Assembly: GCF_027533505.1 (NCBI RefSeq)
Contig: NZ_JAPZUB010000012.1
Span: forward strand, 1 to 43,938
DNA length: 43,938 nucleotides
Direction: 5' to 3'
Origin: Flavobacterium sp.
Lineage (GTDB): Bacteria > Bacteroidota > Bacteroidia > Flavobacteriales > Flavobacteriaceae
The position numbers and the translations under genes are program-made. Each line of letters opens with the position of its first letter. Position 1 is the stretch's first letter. Below are positions 25,750-36,300 of this stretch, piece by piece. The notes under the pieces were generated by a model. That model saw only the letters and a program-made list of their open reading frames with translations, ran no database searches and was not told the origin of the DNA.

Positions 25750-27405
25750 ATGAAAAAAATCCTTTTCACTCTTGCCCTTTTGGTGGGGGCTAACGCTTTA
25801 ACTTCGGCCCAAAACCGAACCAAACCCGCCACACCAAAAACGCCCTTTTATTGGGAAAGTGCCAATGTTTATTTTCTGCTGACCGACCGTTTTAACAATG
25901 GCGATCGTACCAACGACAAGCAATACAACCGCACAAAACCAACGGGTAAATTACGAGGATTTGAAGGTGGCGATTTACGGGGTGTAATTCAAAAAATTGA
26001 CGAAGGGTATTTTGACAAACTTGGCATCAACGCCATTTGGATGACGCCTATTGTGGAACAAATCCATGATGGTGTCGATGAGGGCACTGGTTTCTCGTAT
26101 GGTTTTCATGGGTATTGGACACGGGATTGGACGGCACTTGATCCCAATTTTGGCACCCGAAAAGAATTGGCCGAATTGGTAACCAAAGCCCATGCCCGTG
26201 GTATTCGAATCATTTTGGATGCCGTTATTAATCATACAGGACCGGTCACCGCTGAAGATACCGTTTACCCATCGGATTGGGTACGTACAAGTCCGAAATG
26301 CCAATACAACTCCTACGATTCCAATATCAACTGTACGTTGGTTGAAAACCTTCCCGATGTAAAAACGGAAAGCAAAGCCACTGTCGAATTGCCTCCTTTT
26401 TTGGTTGAAAAATGGAAAAAAGAAGGGCGTTATGAACAAGAAATGAACGAGTTGGATGCTTTTTTCAAGCAAACGGGGTATCCTCGTGCGCCGCGGTATT
26501 ACATCATGAAATGGCTCGCGGATTACATTACTGATTTTGGTATCGACGGCTACCGCGTAGATACGGCCAAGCACACGACCGAGGATGTTTGGGCTGATTT
26601 TAAAAAAGTATGCGACCAAGCCTTTGCTACCTACAAGAAAAACAATCCCAAAAAAGTCTTAGACAACAATCCCTTTTTTATGGTAGGAGAAGTCTATGGC
26701 TATTACATCGGAGGCAAGCAGTATTACGACTATGGCGATAGAAAAGTAAATTACTTTGAAAATGGCTTTGACGGTTTAATCAACTTTGATTTTCACAACG
26801 AAGCCAATATGGATTTTGAATCGCTCTTTTCCAAGTATAATACCCTTTTACAAAATGATTTAAAAGGATACACCGTGATGAACTACGTTTCTTCACACGA
26901 TGACAGTTGGCCGTTTGATAAAAAACGAGTTCGTCCTTTTGAAAGTGGAACAAAATTACTTCTAGCGCCAGGTATTGCTCAGGTGTATTATGGTGATGAA
27001 AGTGTCCGTCCGCTCGACATTCCGGGCACTCAAGGCGACGCTACCTTACGATCGTTTATGAATTGGAAAGAAATGACAACCGATGTGTACCGTCAAGCAG
27101 TATTAGAGCATTGGCAAAAACTCGGCTGCTTCCGACGAGCCCATCCCGCCATTGGTGCTGGCGTTCACCAACAAATTTCAGCTACGCCTTATGTGTTCAG
27201 TCGTAGTTTTCAAAAAGATTCGTTTGAAGACCGTGTGGTAGTGGGCTTACAACTGAATACGGGCACCAAAACGATTCCTGTGGGACAATTATTTGCCAAT
27301 GGAACCCGCTTGCGCGATGCCTATTCTGGAAAAATAGCGACCGTAACCGATGGAAAAATCACATTGACCACCGATTATATGATACTCCTTTTAGAGAAGC
27401 TATAG
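25750..27405 (+). CDS. GH13 alpha-amylase, exported
   Basis: A 551-residue secreted amylase-family enzyme. A signal peptide (about 1-21, ending LTSAQ) leads straight into the barrel, which starts near YFLLTDRFNNGD; there is no extra N-terminal domain. Catalytic regions are DAVINH (157-162), DGYRVD with nucleophile Asp271, GEVYG with acid/base Glu314, and SSHD with Asp384. The insert with Cys184 and Cys195 could form a disulfide, which would suit the periplasm or surface. No T9SS tail is present. It begins 2 bases after the GH31 stop and is followed by a clear terminator, so it ends the plus-strand operon. Confidence 0.9.
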   Translation: MKKILFTLALLVGANALTSAQNRTKPATPKTPFYWESANVYFLLTDRFNNGDRTNDKQYNRTKPTGKLRGFEGGDLRGVIQKIDEGYFDKLGINAIWMTPIVEQIHDGVDEGTGFSYGFHGYWTRDWTALDPNFGTRKELAELVTKAHARGIRIILDAVINHTGPVTAEDTVYPSDWVRTSPKCQYNSYDSNINCTLVENLPDVKTESKATVELPPFLVEKWKKEGRYEQEMNELDAFFKQTGYPRAPRYYIMKWLADYITDFGIDGYRVDTAKHTTEDVWADFKKVCDQAFATYKKNNPKKVLDNNPFFMVGEVYGYYIGGKQYYDYGDRKVNYFENGFDGLINFDFHNEANMDFESLFSKYNTLLQNDLKGYTVMNYVSSHDDSWPFDKKRVRPFESGTKLLLAPGIAQVYYGDESVRPLDIPGTQGDATLRSFMNWKEMTTDVYRQAVLEHWQKLGCFRRAHPAIGAGVHQQISATPYVFSRSFQKDSFEDRVVVGLQLNTGTKTIPVGQLFANGTRLRDAYSGKIATVTDGKITLTTDYMILLLEKL

Positions 27406-27411
27406 GGAAAG

Positions 27412-27434
27412 CCGACTTTTGAGTCGGTTTTTTT
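27412..27434 (+). terminator. rho-independent terminator ending the sugar operon
   Basis: A 6-base stem (CCGACT at 27412-27417 with AGTCGG at 27422-27427), loop TTTG, and seven T (27428-27434). It lies 7 bases after the GH13 stop. Confidence 0.88.
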
Positions 27435-27481
27435 ATGGGTAAAATTCACATTTCGTTAAGAGTTTCGATTTAACATTTCGA

Positions 27482-27489
27482 TAACTTTG
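27482..27489 (+). promoter_or_regulatory. candidate -7 box for the JmjC/cupin-GDPD-flavoprotein operon
   Basis: TAACTTTG is a full match to TAnnTTTG, 25 bases before the ATG at 27514. No clear TTG is seen at -33. It follows directly after the sugar-operon terminator. Confidence 0.55.
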
Positions 27490-27513
27490 TGCTGTATTAT
27501 AATCCGAACGCCT

Positions 27514-28377
27514 ATGGGATTTGAATATATTGAAATAGAACGGGTTGAGAAATTAACCAAAGAGGAGTTTTTAAAAAATTACTACGCCAAACAAAAACCC
27601 GTTGTCATCACCAACCAAATAGAGGACTGGCCTGCCTTTTCAAAATGGAATTTAGCCTACATCCGTCAAGAAGCGGGACATACGACCGTTCCTTTATATG
27701 ACAGCCGAAAAACCGATTATACCAAAAAAGTCAACGAGCCCGATTTTACGATGACCATGAATGAATACTTGGACATCATGGAAAAAGGTCCCACTGATTT
27801 ACGTATATTTTTGTATAATTTATTTAAAGACGCCCCCCAATTAAAGAGCGATATTAAATGGCCTGACTTCGGTGTTCGGCTATTCAAAGGCTTTCCTTTA
27901 GTGTTTTTTGGGGGCGAAGATTCCAAAGTATTCATGCACTATGATATTGACTTAGCCAATATTTTTCATTTTCATTTTAATGGTGAAAAACAATGTGTGC
28001 TGGTCGATCCGCGGGAATCCAAATACATGTACCGACTCCCCTATTCCTGGATTTGCAACGAAGACATTGATTTTGATCAGCCCGATTTTGAAAGATTCCC
28101 TGCCTTACAAAAAGTAAAACCCTATATCACTCAACTCAAACACGGGGAAATGTTGTATATGCCCGAGGGTTGGTGGCACTACATGAAATACCTAACGCCC
28201 GGATTCTCTTTAAGTCTTCGCTCTTTGGCGCACAAACCCGGCAATCTTGCGGAAGCGTTTACCAATGTTTTTCTTCGTCGAAATTTCGACAACTGGATGC
28301 GTAAACGAAAAGGACAAGCTTGGTTGGATTACAAAGACGAAGAAGCTTTCCGTCGCACCAATGCCCTCGTTCGTTAA
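27514..28377 (+). CDS. JmjC/cupin_8-like Fe(II)/2-oxoglutarate dioxygenase
   Basis: A 287-residue cytoplasmic protein of the cupin-like (FIH/JmjC-type) oxygenase family. The iron-binding facial triad is His142-x-Asp144 (MHYDID) and His222 (GWWHYM). Lys159 in NGEKQCVLVDP is the likely 2-oxoglutarate anchor. Relatives hydroxylate proteins or tRNA bases; the target here is unknown. The ATG at 27514 is preferred over an upstream in-frame TTG because that TTG lies inside the -7 box. The stop overlaps the next start by one base (TAATG), so the gene is translated together with the GDPD gene. Confidence 0.82.
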   Translation: MGFEYIEIERVEKLTKEEFLKNYYAKQKPVVITNQIEDWPAFSKWNLAYIRQEAGHTTVPLYDSRKTDYTKKVNEPDFTMTMNEYLDIMEKGPTDLRIFLYNLFKDAPQLKSDIKWPDFGVRLFKGFPLVFFGGEDSKVFMHYDIDLANIFHFHFNGEKQCVLVDPRESKYMYRLPYSWICNEDIDFDQPDFERFPALQKVKPYITQLKHGEMLYMPEGWWHYMKYLTPGFSLSLRSLAHKPGNLAEAFTNVFLRRNFDNWMRKRKGQAWLDYKDEEAFRRTNALVR

Positions 28378-29036
28378 TGTGGCGTATAGGACATCGGGGG
28401 GCATGTGGGTATGCTCCAGAAAACACCCTACCTTCCTTTGAAAAAGCGTTGGCCCTTGGAGTAGAGGGTATCGAACTCGATGTACATGTGAGTCTAGACC
28501 AACAGGCTGTGGTGATTCACGATGCTACCCTAGATCGAACGACCCCTGTATCGGGTTGGGTAAAAGACTACAACAGCACTGTTTTGCAACAATGGGGCAT
28601 TCCCACACTCGAAGCGGTTTGCAATCTTGTGGCCAACCGTTGTTTACTTAATATTGAAATCAAAGAAAATGCTGCAACTGCCCCTGTGCTTAAACTTCTT
28701 CAACATCGAATTAACGCCAATACAGCAACAAATTCCGACTTTATCATCTCGTCCTTTGACTGGCATATATTGGATGAAATTAGCGTCAAGCACCCTACCT
28801 ACCGATTGGGTGTTTTGACCGAAGAAAATTTGGAGGAAGCCCTACATTTTGCGCAAAAGTTGGGGGCATTCAGTCTACATCCCGACCATAATTTACTTAC
28901 TTTTGAGGCAGTCAAATCGATACAAAACCACGGTATTAAAGTTTTTCCTTGGACGGTAAACGAGTCAGAAAAAATAAAAACGTTAAAAACCTGGGGCGTA
29001 GAGGGCATTATTTCCGATTTTCCCGATCGTTTATGA
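28377..29036 (+). CDS. glycerophosphodiester phosphodiesterase family protein
   Basis: A 219-residue cytoplasmic GDPD-type enzyme that would hydrolyse glycerophosphodiesters to glycerol-3-phosphate and an alcohol. Active-site features are His6 in GHRGA, PENT at 14-17, Glu33 and Asp35 in IELDV, and His48 in VVIHDATLDR. The tail PWTVNESEKIKTLKTWGVE, followed by GIISDFPDRL, is family-typical. The start at 28377 puts HRGA at its normal place; any upstream start would lie within the cupin gene. No signal peptide is seen. It overlaps its upstream neighbour by one base and its downstream neighbour by four. Confidence 0.92.
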   Translation: MWRIGHRGACGYAPENTLPSFEKALALGVEGIELDVHVSLDQQAVVIHDATLDRTTPVSGWVKDYNSTVLQQWGIPTLEAVCNLVANRCLLNIEIKENAATAPVLKLLQHRINANTATNSDFIISSFDWHILDEISVKHPTYRLGVLTEENLEEALHFAQKLGAFSLHPDHNLLTFEAVKSIQNHGIKVFPWTVNESEKIKTLKTWGVEGIISDFPDRL

Positions 29037-30238
29037 AACATTTTGATGTAATCTTGGTGGGTGGCGGCGCTGCTGGATTTTTTACAGCCATCAATTTGGT
29101 TGAAAAACATCCGCATTTAAAAGTGGCGATTTTAGAACGCGGCAAGGAGGTATTGTCCAAAGTTCGTATCTCTGGTGGCGGTCGTTGCAATGTTACCCAT
29201 GCTTGCTTTGTGCCTGCCGATTTGGTGAAAAATTATCCTCGTGGTGAAAAAGAATTATTGGGTCCTTTTAATCAATTTTGTTCCGGCGATACGATAGCTT
29301 GGTTTGAGAAACATGGTGTTGACTTAAAAATTGAAGACGACGGCCGTATGTTTCCCACCTCTGATTCATCGGAAACCATCATCAATTGTTTTCTAAAAGC
29401 CACCCAGCAATTGGGCATACAAGTGCTCACCCAACAAAGTGTTCAATCGTTATTTCAGGGAGAAAATTATTGGAAAATAGAAACCCAAACGGAACAGTAT
29501 TCCGCTGAAAAAGTGGTGATAACAACAGGCAGCAACCCCAAAATTTGGGAACTTTTAGCGCAATTAGGACATACTATCGTTGACGCGGTACCCTCGCTTT
29601 TTACCTTTAACATCAAAGATAGTCGCATCAAAGACCTTATGGGGTTATCGACACCGGCTACGGTATCGGTAGCAGGCACAAAACTCGAAGCCTCGGGGCC
29701 ATTATTGATCACCCATTGGGGAATGAGTGGCCCAGGAATTTTACGGTTATCAGCCTGGGGGGCACGCATTTTAGCTGAAAAAAAATACCAATTTACAGTG
29801 ATTATCAATTGGCTACCTGAGGAAGATCGGGAATCGTGTATGGCTTTGCTAAAAACGATTCGAAAGGAGCAATCCAAAAAAAATGTAGCCCGAAGAGCTC
29901 CTGTGGCCTTACCCAACCGACTTTGGGACAATTTGGTGAAAGCCGCTGGAATTGAAGATGAACAAAAATGGGCCGATGTAACCAACAAGCAACTACACCA
30001 ATTGGCTGAACAACTCACATACGGTCAATTTCAAGTCAATGGAAAAAGTACATTTAAAGAAGAATTTGTAACGGCAGGAGGTATTGATTTAAAGGAAGTG
30101 AATTTCAAAACGATGGAAAGTAAATTGTTACCCCACCTTTACTTTGCCGGTGAAGTAGTAAACATCGACGCCATTACGGGAGGATTTAATTTTCAAAATG
30201 CATGGACGGGCGGATTTATCATTGCCAACAATTTGTAA
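29033..30238 (+). CDS. HI0933/YhiN-family NAD(P)/FAD-dependent oxidoreductase
   Basis: A 401-residue flavoprotein. The N-terminal dinucleotide-binding motif is VGGGAAGFF (9-17). The hallmark of the HI0933 family, KVRISGGGRCNVTH, starts near residue 43. The C-terminal block YFAGEVVNIDAITGGFNFQNAW closes the FAD site in this family (quoted from its central part; the motif ends at GGFIIANNL). Physiological substrates of the family are not established. The ATG at 29033 gives a normal start and overlaps the GDPD stop by four bases (ATGA). Confidence 0.92.
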   Translation: MKHFDVILVGGGAAGFFTAINLVEKHPHLKVAILERGKEVLSKVRISGGGRCNVTHACFVPADLVKNYPRGEKELLGPFNQFCSGDTIAWFEKHGVDLKIEDDGRMFPTSDSSETIINCFLKATQQLGIQVLTQQSVQSLFQGENYWKIETQTEQYSAEKVVITTGSNPKIWELLAQLGHTIVDAVPSLFTFNIKDSRIKDLMGLSTPATVSVAGTKLEASGPLLITHWGMSGPGILRLSAWGARILAEKKYQFTVIINWLPEEDRESCMALLKTIRKEQSKKNVARRAPVALPNRLWDNLVKAAGIEDEQKWADVTNKQLHQLAEQLTYGQFQVNGKSTFKEEFVTAGGIDLKEVNFKTMESKLLPHLYFAGEVVNIDAITGGFNFQNAWTGGFIIANNL

Positions 30239-30346
30239 ACGTATAGATAGGCTTTAATTCTCGACAAAACACACTCTTTTCTAGTTTTAAGGGCGTTTAT
30301 TGGAATACTATTTTTATTTTTAAGCCTAACAATAAACCTCTTAGCT

Positions 30347-33127
30347 ATGAAAAAAAGAGTCTGCCGCGTTTTATTTTGCATTTTTTTTCTGTCAATACTT
30401 ACCGCAAACGCGAAGACAGTCATAGCACCTTGTGCTGCTCCGACACAATTGACGCTTGTCAATCAAAATTCAAATTCAGTAACTTTTTCATGGAATGATA
30501 GCAATACTGCTGTCACACAATGGGAAGTCTTTTTTATCATTTCCAATACAGGGCTACCTACCGCAAATAGCACCGGAACGCTGGTATCCACCCCACAACA
30601 TACCCTAAACAACTTAATCCCGGGTACCTTGTATAGATTATTCGTTCGTAGCCATTGTTCCAACGGTGAGTTGAGTCCGTGGAGTACACCGTTAACGGTA
30701 CTCAATCCAGCCAATCCCCCAAGTTGTGGCACCACATTTACGGACGCTGGCGGATTGAACAACAATTATCCTCCCAATGAAGATCGTGTTTGGACCATTT
30801 GCCCCGCTTTTCCAGGGGAATTTGCGAGTGTAGTATTTAGTTCTTTTGATGTTATGCCACAAGAGGATGCCCTTTATGTTTTCAACGGTCCTGACATTAA
30901 TTCGCCTCAAATCGCAAGCACTAACGGAGCGGGCAATGTGCCAGGAGGTTTAGCAGGGGGCTATTGGGGAACTGCATTACCCGGACCATTTTTGGCTACA
31001 AATGGTAGTGGCTGTTTGACCTTTCGCTTTCGAAGTAACGGTTCGTTGCAAGATAGTGGATGGAACGCCCAAGTAGATTGCATTCCCGATCCTAATTGTT
31101 ATGAACTCAATACGGCTATAACGGCTACTCAAATCACAGACACTTCAGTGACCGTAACATGGACACCGCCAAGTGGTATTACCCAATGGGAAGTACTTTA
31201 TGTACCGTGCGCCAGTGCACCTCCCTCAGCCGGTACAAATGGAATTCTTGTTAACACCAACTCCTATACCTTTACAAACTTAACTCCAAATACTTGTTAC
31301 ACCCCATACGTTCGTAGTCTATGTCCATTTCCGCCCGGGGGGTATTCCCTTTGGGCTATTGGCACAACTTTTACAAGTCATTTTCCAGACCTTAGTTGTG
31401 GTGCCATATTCACGGATTATCCCGGAGCATTTGGCAACGGCTACAGTAATAATGCCAATGACATTACAACCATTTGTCCCGATTCCTCAAGCGAAAGTGT
31501 TACCGTGACCTTTACTTCATTTACCACAGAAGTCAACTTTGATGCCTTGTTTGTGTTTAATGGAAATTCAACGCAAGCCCCTATGCTCTCTAGCAATAAT
31601 GGGCCAGGTTTTTATAATAATGTTCCGGCTGGGGGGTATTGGGGAACCACGATCCCGGGTCCGTTTACCTCAACCAGTCCCGATGGTTGTTTGACGTTTC
31701 AATTTATCACGGATGACTCGGTCACTTCCAATGGTTGGGAAGCTCAGGTGACCTGTAATCCAATACAACCGAAGCTCGTTGCCATTGCATTCTGGGATAG
31801 GAATGCCAATGGGATTCAAGAGGTGAGCGAGCCCTATTTTAACCGTGGCCAATTTATCATTCAACAAAACAACTCGGGAACAAATACCATGGTAAGTACG
31901 TCCAGCGGTTTTTATACTTTGATTGATTCCAACGTAAACAATACGTATGATATCAGCTATCAAATCGATGCGGATGCGGCAGCTTATTTTGCAGGAAATG
32001 GTTTTGCGGTAAACGATACGACAATCAATACCTCAACCCAATTTGTACATTTTCCCGTAACTGCAACGCAACCCTTTAGTGATGTAGAAATTACCATTTA
32101 CCCCTATAAATCCCCTATACCTGGTTTTCAGCACCGGCATCGGATAGTTTTAAAAAACAACAGCACACTAGCTACCACGGGAATCTTAACCTATACCAAA
32201 CCGAGTCCAGTCACCTCGTTTAGCGTATCGCCTCAAGGAACAACGACAACAGCCAATGGATTTACGTATCCGTATTCCCTTGCTCCTTTTCAAACCATTT
32301 TGATTGAAGTTGTCCTTACTATACCGACACCCCCCGTGGTAAACATCAATACTATTTTGACTGCTTCAGCAAGCACTGTTGCAACAAACGACAATAACCC
32401 TTCCAACAACGTTTTTTCACTTTCAGAACTGGTGGTGGGTTCATGGGATCCCAATGTAAAAACAGAGCAACACGGCCCACAAATACCCCTTACAACCTTC
32501 AGTAATACGGACAATCTGTATTATACCTTGCGTTTTCAAAATGAAGGTACGGCAAATGCCATTAACATTCGTGTTGAAGACACATTAGAAAGCGGGATTA
32601 TCCCTGAAAGTATTCAAATGGTCAATGCTACGCACCCTTATGTATTGGAACGCACAGGAAATCAATTGGTTTGGAAGTTGGATCAAATTCATTTACCCCC
32701 AAAAACCTTTAGCGAGGCTTTAAGTCAGGGAAGTTTACAATTTAAAGCAAAGTTATACCCCGGATTTCAAGCGGGAACACAAGTTACAAATACGGCTGAA
32801 ATTTATTTTGACACCAATCCAGCGGTACTTACCAATACTTGGATCACTGAATTTGTGGCTCCGTTGACTATGGAATCGTTTGATTCTCATGCTTTTCTAT
32901 TGTATCCCAATCCTGCTCAAACCAAAGTTTACCTAAAACCGTTGCAGGAGCTGGAAATTCAAAAAGTTATTGTATATGATTTTTCGGGCAAACGAATTAG
33001 AGCAATAAATTCTTTTGACCCAACGGCCCCATCGATAGATATAGAGGCACTGCAAACAGGGATGTATGTTGTCGAAATAAATACCTACGGCGGCCTTATT
33101 TTTTATCAAAAGTTGATTAAAAATTAA
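30347..33127 (+). CDS. secreted FN3/CUB-like multidomain protein with T9SS sorting domain (shorter paralogue)
   Basis: A 926-residue exported protein without an obvious catalytic domain. In order: a signal peptide (about 1-22), FN3-like domain (about 29-120), CUB-like domain (127-248, starting CGTTFTDAGG), FN3-like (about 252-345), a second CUB-like (350-470), then a long beta region (about 472-840) containing DxNxNGxQ (calcium-type) and NxLxYTLRFQNxGTANA motifs found in Bacteroidota surface proteins, and a type A T9SS sorting domain (about 850-926, LYPNPAQTK). Cys pairs and GGYWGTxxPGPF motifs recur in the CUB units. It shares this plan with the next gene and probably arose by duplication. 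Surface adhesion is a reasonable guess, not shown. Confidence 0.8.
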   Translation: MKKRVCRVLFCIFFLSILTANAKTVIAPCAAPTQLTLVNQNSNSVTFSWNDSNTAVTQWEVFFIISNTGLPTANSTGTLVSTPQHTLNNLIPGTLYRLFVRSHCSNGELSPWSTPLTVLNPANPPSCGTTFTDAGGLNNNYPPNEDRVWTICPAFPGEFASVVFSSFDVMPQEDALYVFNGPDINSPQIASTNGAGNVPGGLAGGYWGTALPGPFLATNGSGCLTFRFRSNGSLQDSGWNAQVDCIPDPNCYELNTAITATQITDTSVTVTWTPPSGITQWEVLYVPCASAPPSAGTNGILVNTNSYTFTNLTPNTCYTPYVRSLCPFPPGGYSLWAIGTTFTSHFPDLSCGAIFTDYPGAFGNGYSNNANDITTICPDSSSESVTVTFTSFTTEVNFDALFVFNGNSTQAPMLSSNNGPGFYNNVPAGGYWGTTIPGPFTSTSPDGCLTFQFITDDSVTSNGWEAQVTCNPIQPKLVAIAFWDRNANGIQEVSEPYFNRGQFIIQQNNSGTNTMVSTSSGFYTLIDSNVNNTYDISYQIDADAAAYFAGNGFAVNDTTINTSTQFVHFPVTATQPFSDVEITIYPYKSPIPGFQHRHRIVLKNNSTLATTGILTYTKPSPVTSFSVSPQGTTTTANGFTYPYSLAPFQTILIEVVLTIPTPPVVNINTILTASASTVATNDNNPSNNVFSLSELVVGSWDPNVKTEQHGPQIPLTTFSNTDNLYYTLRFQNEGTANAINIRVEDTLESGIIPESIQMVNATHPYVLERTGNQLVWKLDQIHLPPKTFSEALSQGSLQFKAKLYPGFQAGTQVTNTAEIYFDTNPAVLTNTWITEFVAPLTMESFDSHAFLLYPNPAQTKVYLKPLQELEIQKVIVYDFSGKRIRAINSFDPTAPSIDIEALQTGMYVVEINTYGGLIFYQKLIKN

Positions 33128-33277
33128 GAACGAATGCCAATTAATACCGCTAAATCCATAATATATCCTCTTATTTACTTTTCAATTTTTTTTATTTTTT
33201 TAAGGTATAATTTTAAAAATTCTCTTTTAATCCGTTAATTTAATCATTCACTATAGTTAATTATTTAAAAATCAATG

Positions 33278-33285
33278 TATATTTG
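33278..33285 (+). promoter_or_regulatory. candidate -7 box for the large FN3/CUB gene
   Basis: TATATTTG is a full match to TAnnTTTG, 22 bases before the start codon, in an AT-rich 180-base gap. It suggests that the second paralogue is transcribed separately from the first. Confidence 0.5.
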
Positions 33286-33307
33286 ATTAGTTAAAACCTA
33301 ACCAAAT

Positions 33308-36300
33308 ATGAAAAAACAACTACTATGGGCGTTCTTCGCCTTACTGGTAGCCCCAATTGCATTAATCGCGCAAAATACCTACACCTGCGGCGAAACCTTT
33401 TATGATTCCGGTGGTCCCAACAGCGACTATGGATCGAATGAAAACAACATAACTACCGTTGCGCCTTCAATGCCTGGCCAAACGGTTATTTTATCCCTTT
33501 CTTCGATTACAATTGCACCCGGAGATGTACTGACTGTTTACGATGGTCCTTCGCCCAATTATCCAATTTTGGGAGAAATTTCTGATGTAACCAATGAACA
33601 ACTTACATTTGTGGCTAGTGACCCGTCGGGAATACTTAGCCTTCAATTTGTTTCTGACGGCACTGGAACGGCTTCGGGATGGATGGGATTAGTAGAGTGT
33701 ATGCAACCCAATTGTTTCCCCCCAACACTAATCACCCCCAATACTAGTATTGCTGGACAAGTTGCTTTATCGTGGATAGATCCAAACAATACTGCCGGTC
33801 AATGGGAAGTTTTGATTCTTCCCGCGGGATCGGTTCCCACTCCAAATTCTCAAGGAGTCCTAGTGACATCACCTGCTTACACGACAACGTTACAACCGGG
33901 CACTTACAATGTTTTTATTCGAACATTGTGTATGGGAAATTTAAGCGACTGGTCAATTCCAATGACATTTGTTGTAAGCGCTTCTCAAACTTGTGCATTA
34001 CCCACCAACTTTAGCGTTTCCACGATTACATCAACGGGAGCTGCTTTTGCTTGGACAGCTCAAGGAACTGCCTTACAATGGGAAGTGGTAGTTTTACCCC
34101 AATCGGCTGGATTACCAACTGCCAATACTACTGGAACAGTGATTTCTTTGAGTCCTTTTTTGGCATCAGGGTTAACGCCCAACACACAATACAACTTCTT
34201 CATTCGTTCGTTATGTAGCAATAGCACTTCTGCTTGGTCGGCAGGCACCTATTTTCAAACCACGCAATCGCCGGTAGTTTCCCCCAACTGTGGCGAGCTG
34301 TTTGTAGATAATGGAGGTGCAAATGCCAATTATGCCAACAATTCCAACAACACCTATGTCATCTGCCCTACAACGCCTGGACAAGTCGTTACGGTTGCCT
34401 TTACAAGCTTTGATATTGAAACGAGCTGGGATGGTCTATATGTTTTTAATGGAAATAGCACATCGGCTCCACAAATTTCCAGCGGAAACAATGGAAATAG
34501 TATTCCGGGTGGATTACCGGGAGCTTTTTGGGGCACAACCATCCCTGGCCCCTTTACTTCGAGTGCCAATGACGGATGTTTAACTTTCCGATTTGTGAGT
34601 GATAATGTGGTCAATCGTTCAGGTTGGGTGGCTAATGTAACTTGTGCGGCTCCTTCCACCTGTAGTGCTCCTACCACAGTGGTAGGTTCAAATGTCACTT
34701 CAACTAGCGTGGTAGTAAATTGGGGCAATACCGCTCAAAATGCTACCCAATGGGAAGTCGTTGCCGTGCCCTGTGGAGTTACTGCGCCTACTCCCAATTT
34801 CCCAGCAACCTTAGCAACGAGCAATCCGTTTACCCTGACAGGACTTAATCCAGGGACCTGTTACAATCTATTTGTGCGAGCCATTTGTAGCCCAAGCGAT
34901 ACAAGTGCTTGGACAGTTTCAACAGCCTCTGTTACAACGCTTCAAGCTCCCGCGACTTGTGGGGGACTTTTTGTAGACGCTGGGGGACCCAACGCAAATT
35001 ATGCCAATTCCACCAATACGACAACAACAATTTGTCCCACAAATCCCGGAGAAATCGTTACTGTCACCTTTACTACGTTCTCGTTGGAAGCCAACTTTGA
35101 CGCAATGTATGTTTACAACGGAAATTCAGTAACCGCGCCCCAAATTCCCAGCACCAATGGAGCAGGAAATGTACCGGGAGGCCTAGCGGGAGGTTACTGG
35201 GGCACGTTGACTGGTGCAAATCTACCGTCATTCTCCTCCTCTTCTCCCGACGGTTGCCTTACCTTCCGTTTCGTAAGTGATGCCTCTGTAACAGCACCGG
35301 GGTGGATAGCCAATGTAACTTGTGGTCCTGCACCCACTTGTTTGAAACCCACCAATACGGTTGTTTCCAATGTAACACAAACGGCTATGACCGTAAGTTG
35401 GACGCCTGCTTTGGCAACTGATACACAGTGGGAGGTATTTGTATTACCGTGTACTGCTGCTGCACCGACGGCCACAACTACAGGTGGTATATTGGTCTCA
35501 ACACCAACATTTAATGCTACTGGACTAACTCCCAACACCTGTTACCGCATTTACGTTCGTACCGTTTGTGGTGCCAATGATGTAAGTATTTGTGACTTTA
35601 CTCCGAATAGTACAACCCTAATTGCCCCTCCCGAATGCGGCGGTACATTTACGGACAACGGGGGAGTAAACGGCAGCTATGCAAACAATTCCAATGAAAC
35701 TTACACGATTTGTCCTACTAATGCAGGTGATCTTGTAACCGTAACATTTACCGCTTTTAATACTGAAGCGAATTGGGATGCCTTGTATGTCTTCAATGGA
35801 AGCTCAACCGCAGCTCCTATGATTCCAAGCACCAATGCCGCTGCCAATGTCCCTGGTGGTTTAGCTGGTGGTTATTGGGGAACGGCAATTCCTGGCCCTT
35901 TTACTTCAAGCAGTCCCGATGGTTGTTTGACCTTCCGCTTTGTGAGTGATGCCTCTGTGAATGCTGCGGGATGGGTAGCCAATGTAAGTTGTGCACCTGA
36001 CCTTCCAAAAATTGTAGTCATTGCTTTTGTCGACACCAATACGAATGGTGTACAAGATCAGGGCGAACCGAACTTCCCGAGTGGAAACTTTGTAGTTCAA
36101 CAAAACAACTCTGGAACAGATATGTTGGTCTATGCCCCCACAGGGATGTATTCCATCTATGATGCCAATCCATCAAACACGTATGATATAAGTTATCAAA
36201 TTTTACCCGAAGCGTTACCTTATTTTTCGGGCAACGGCTTTACCGTTAATGATGTAAGCATACCCACTAGCGGTGGTACACAAGTCTATTACTTCCCTAT

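Noticed and set aside
25975..26619. Long antisense open frame (214 codons) over the last GH13 gene
   Set aside because: No recognisable domain; lies wholly opposite a conserved amylase with intact catalytic motifs, so it is a shadow of codon use.
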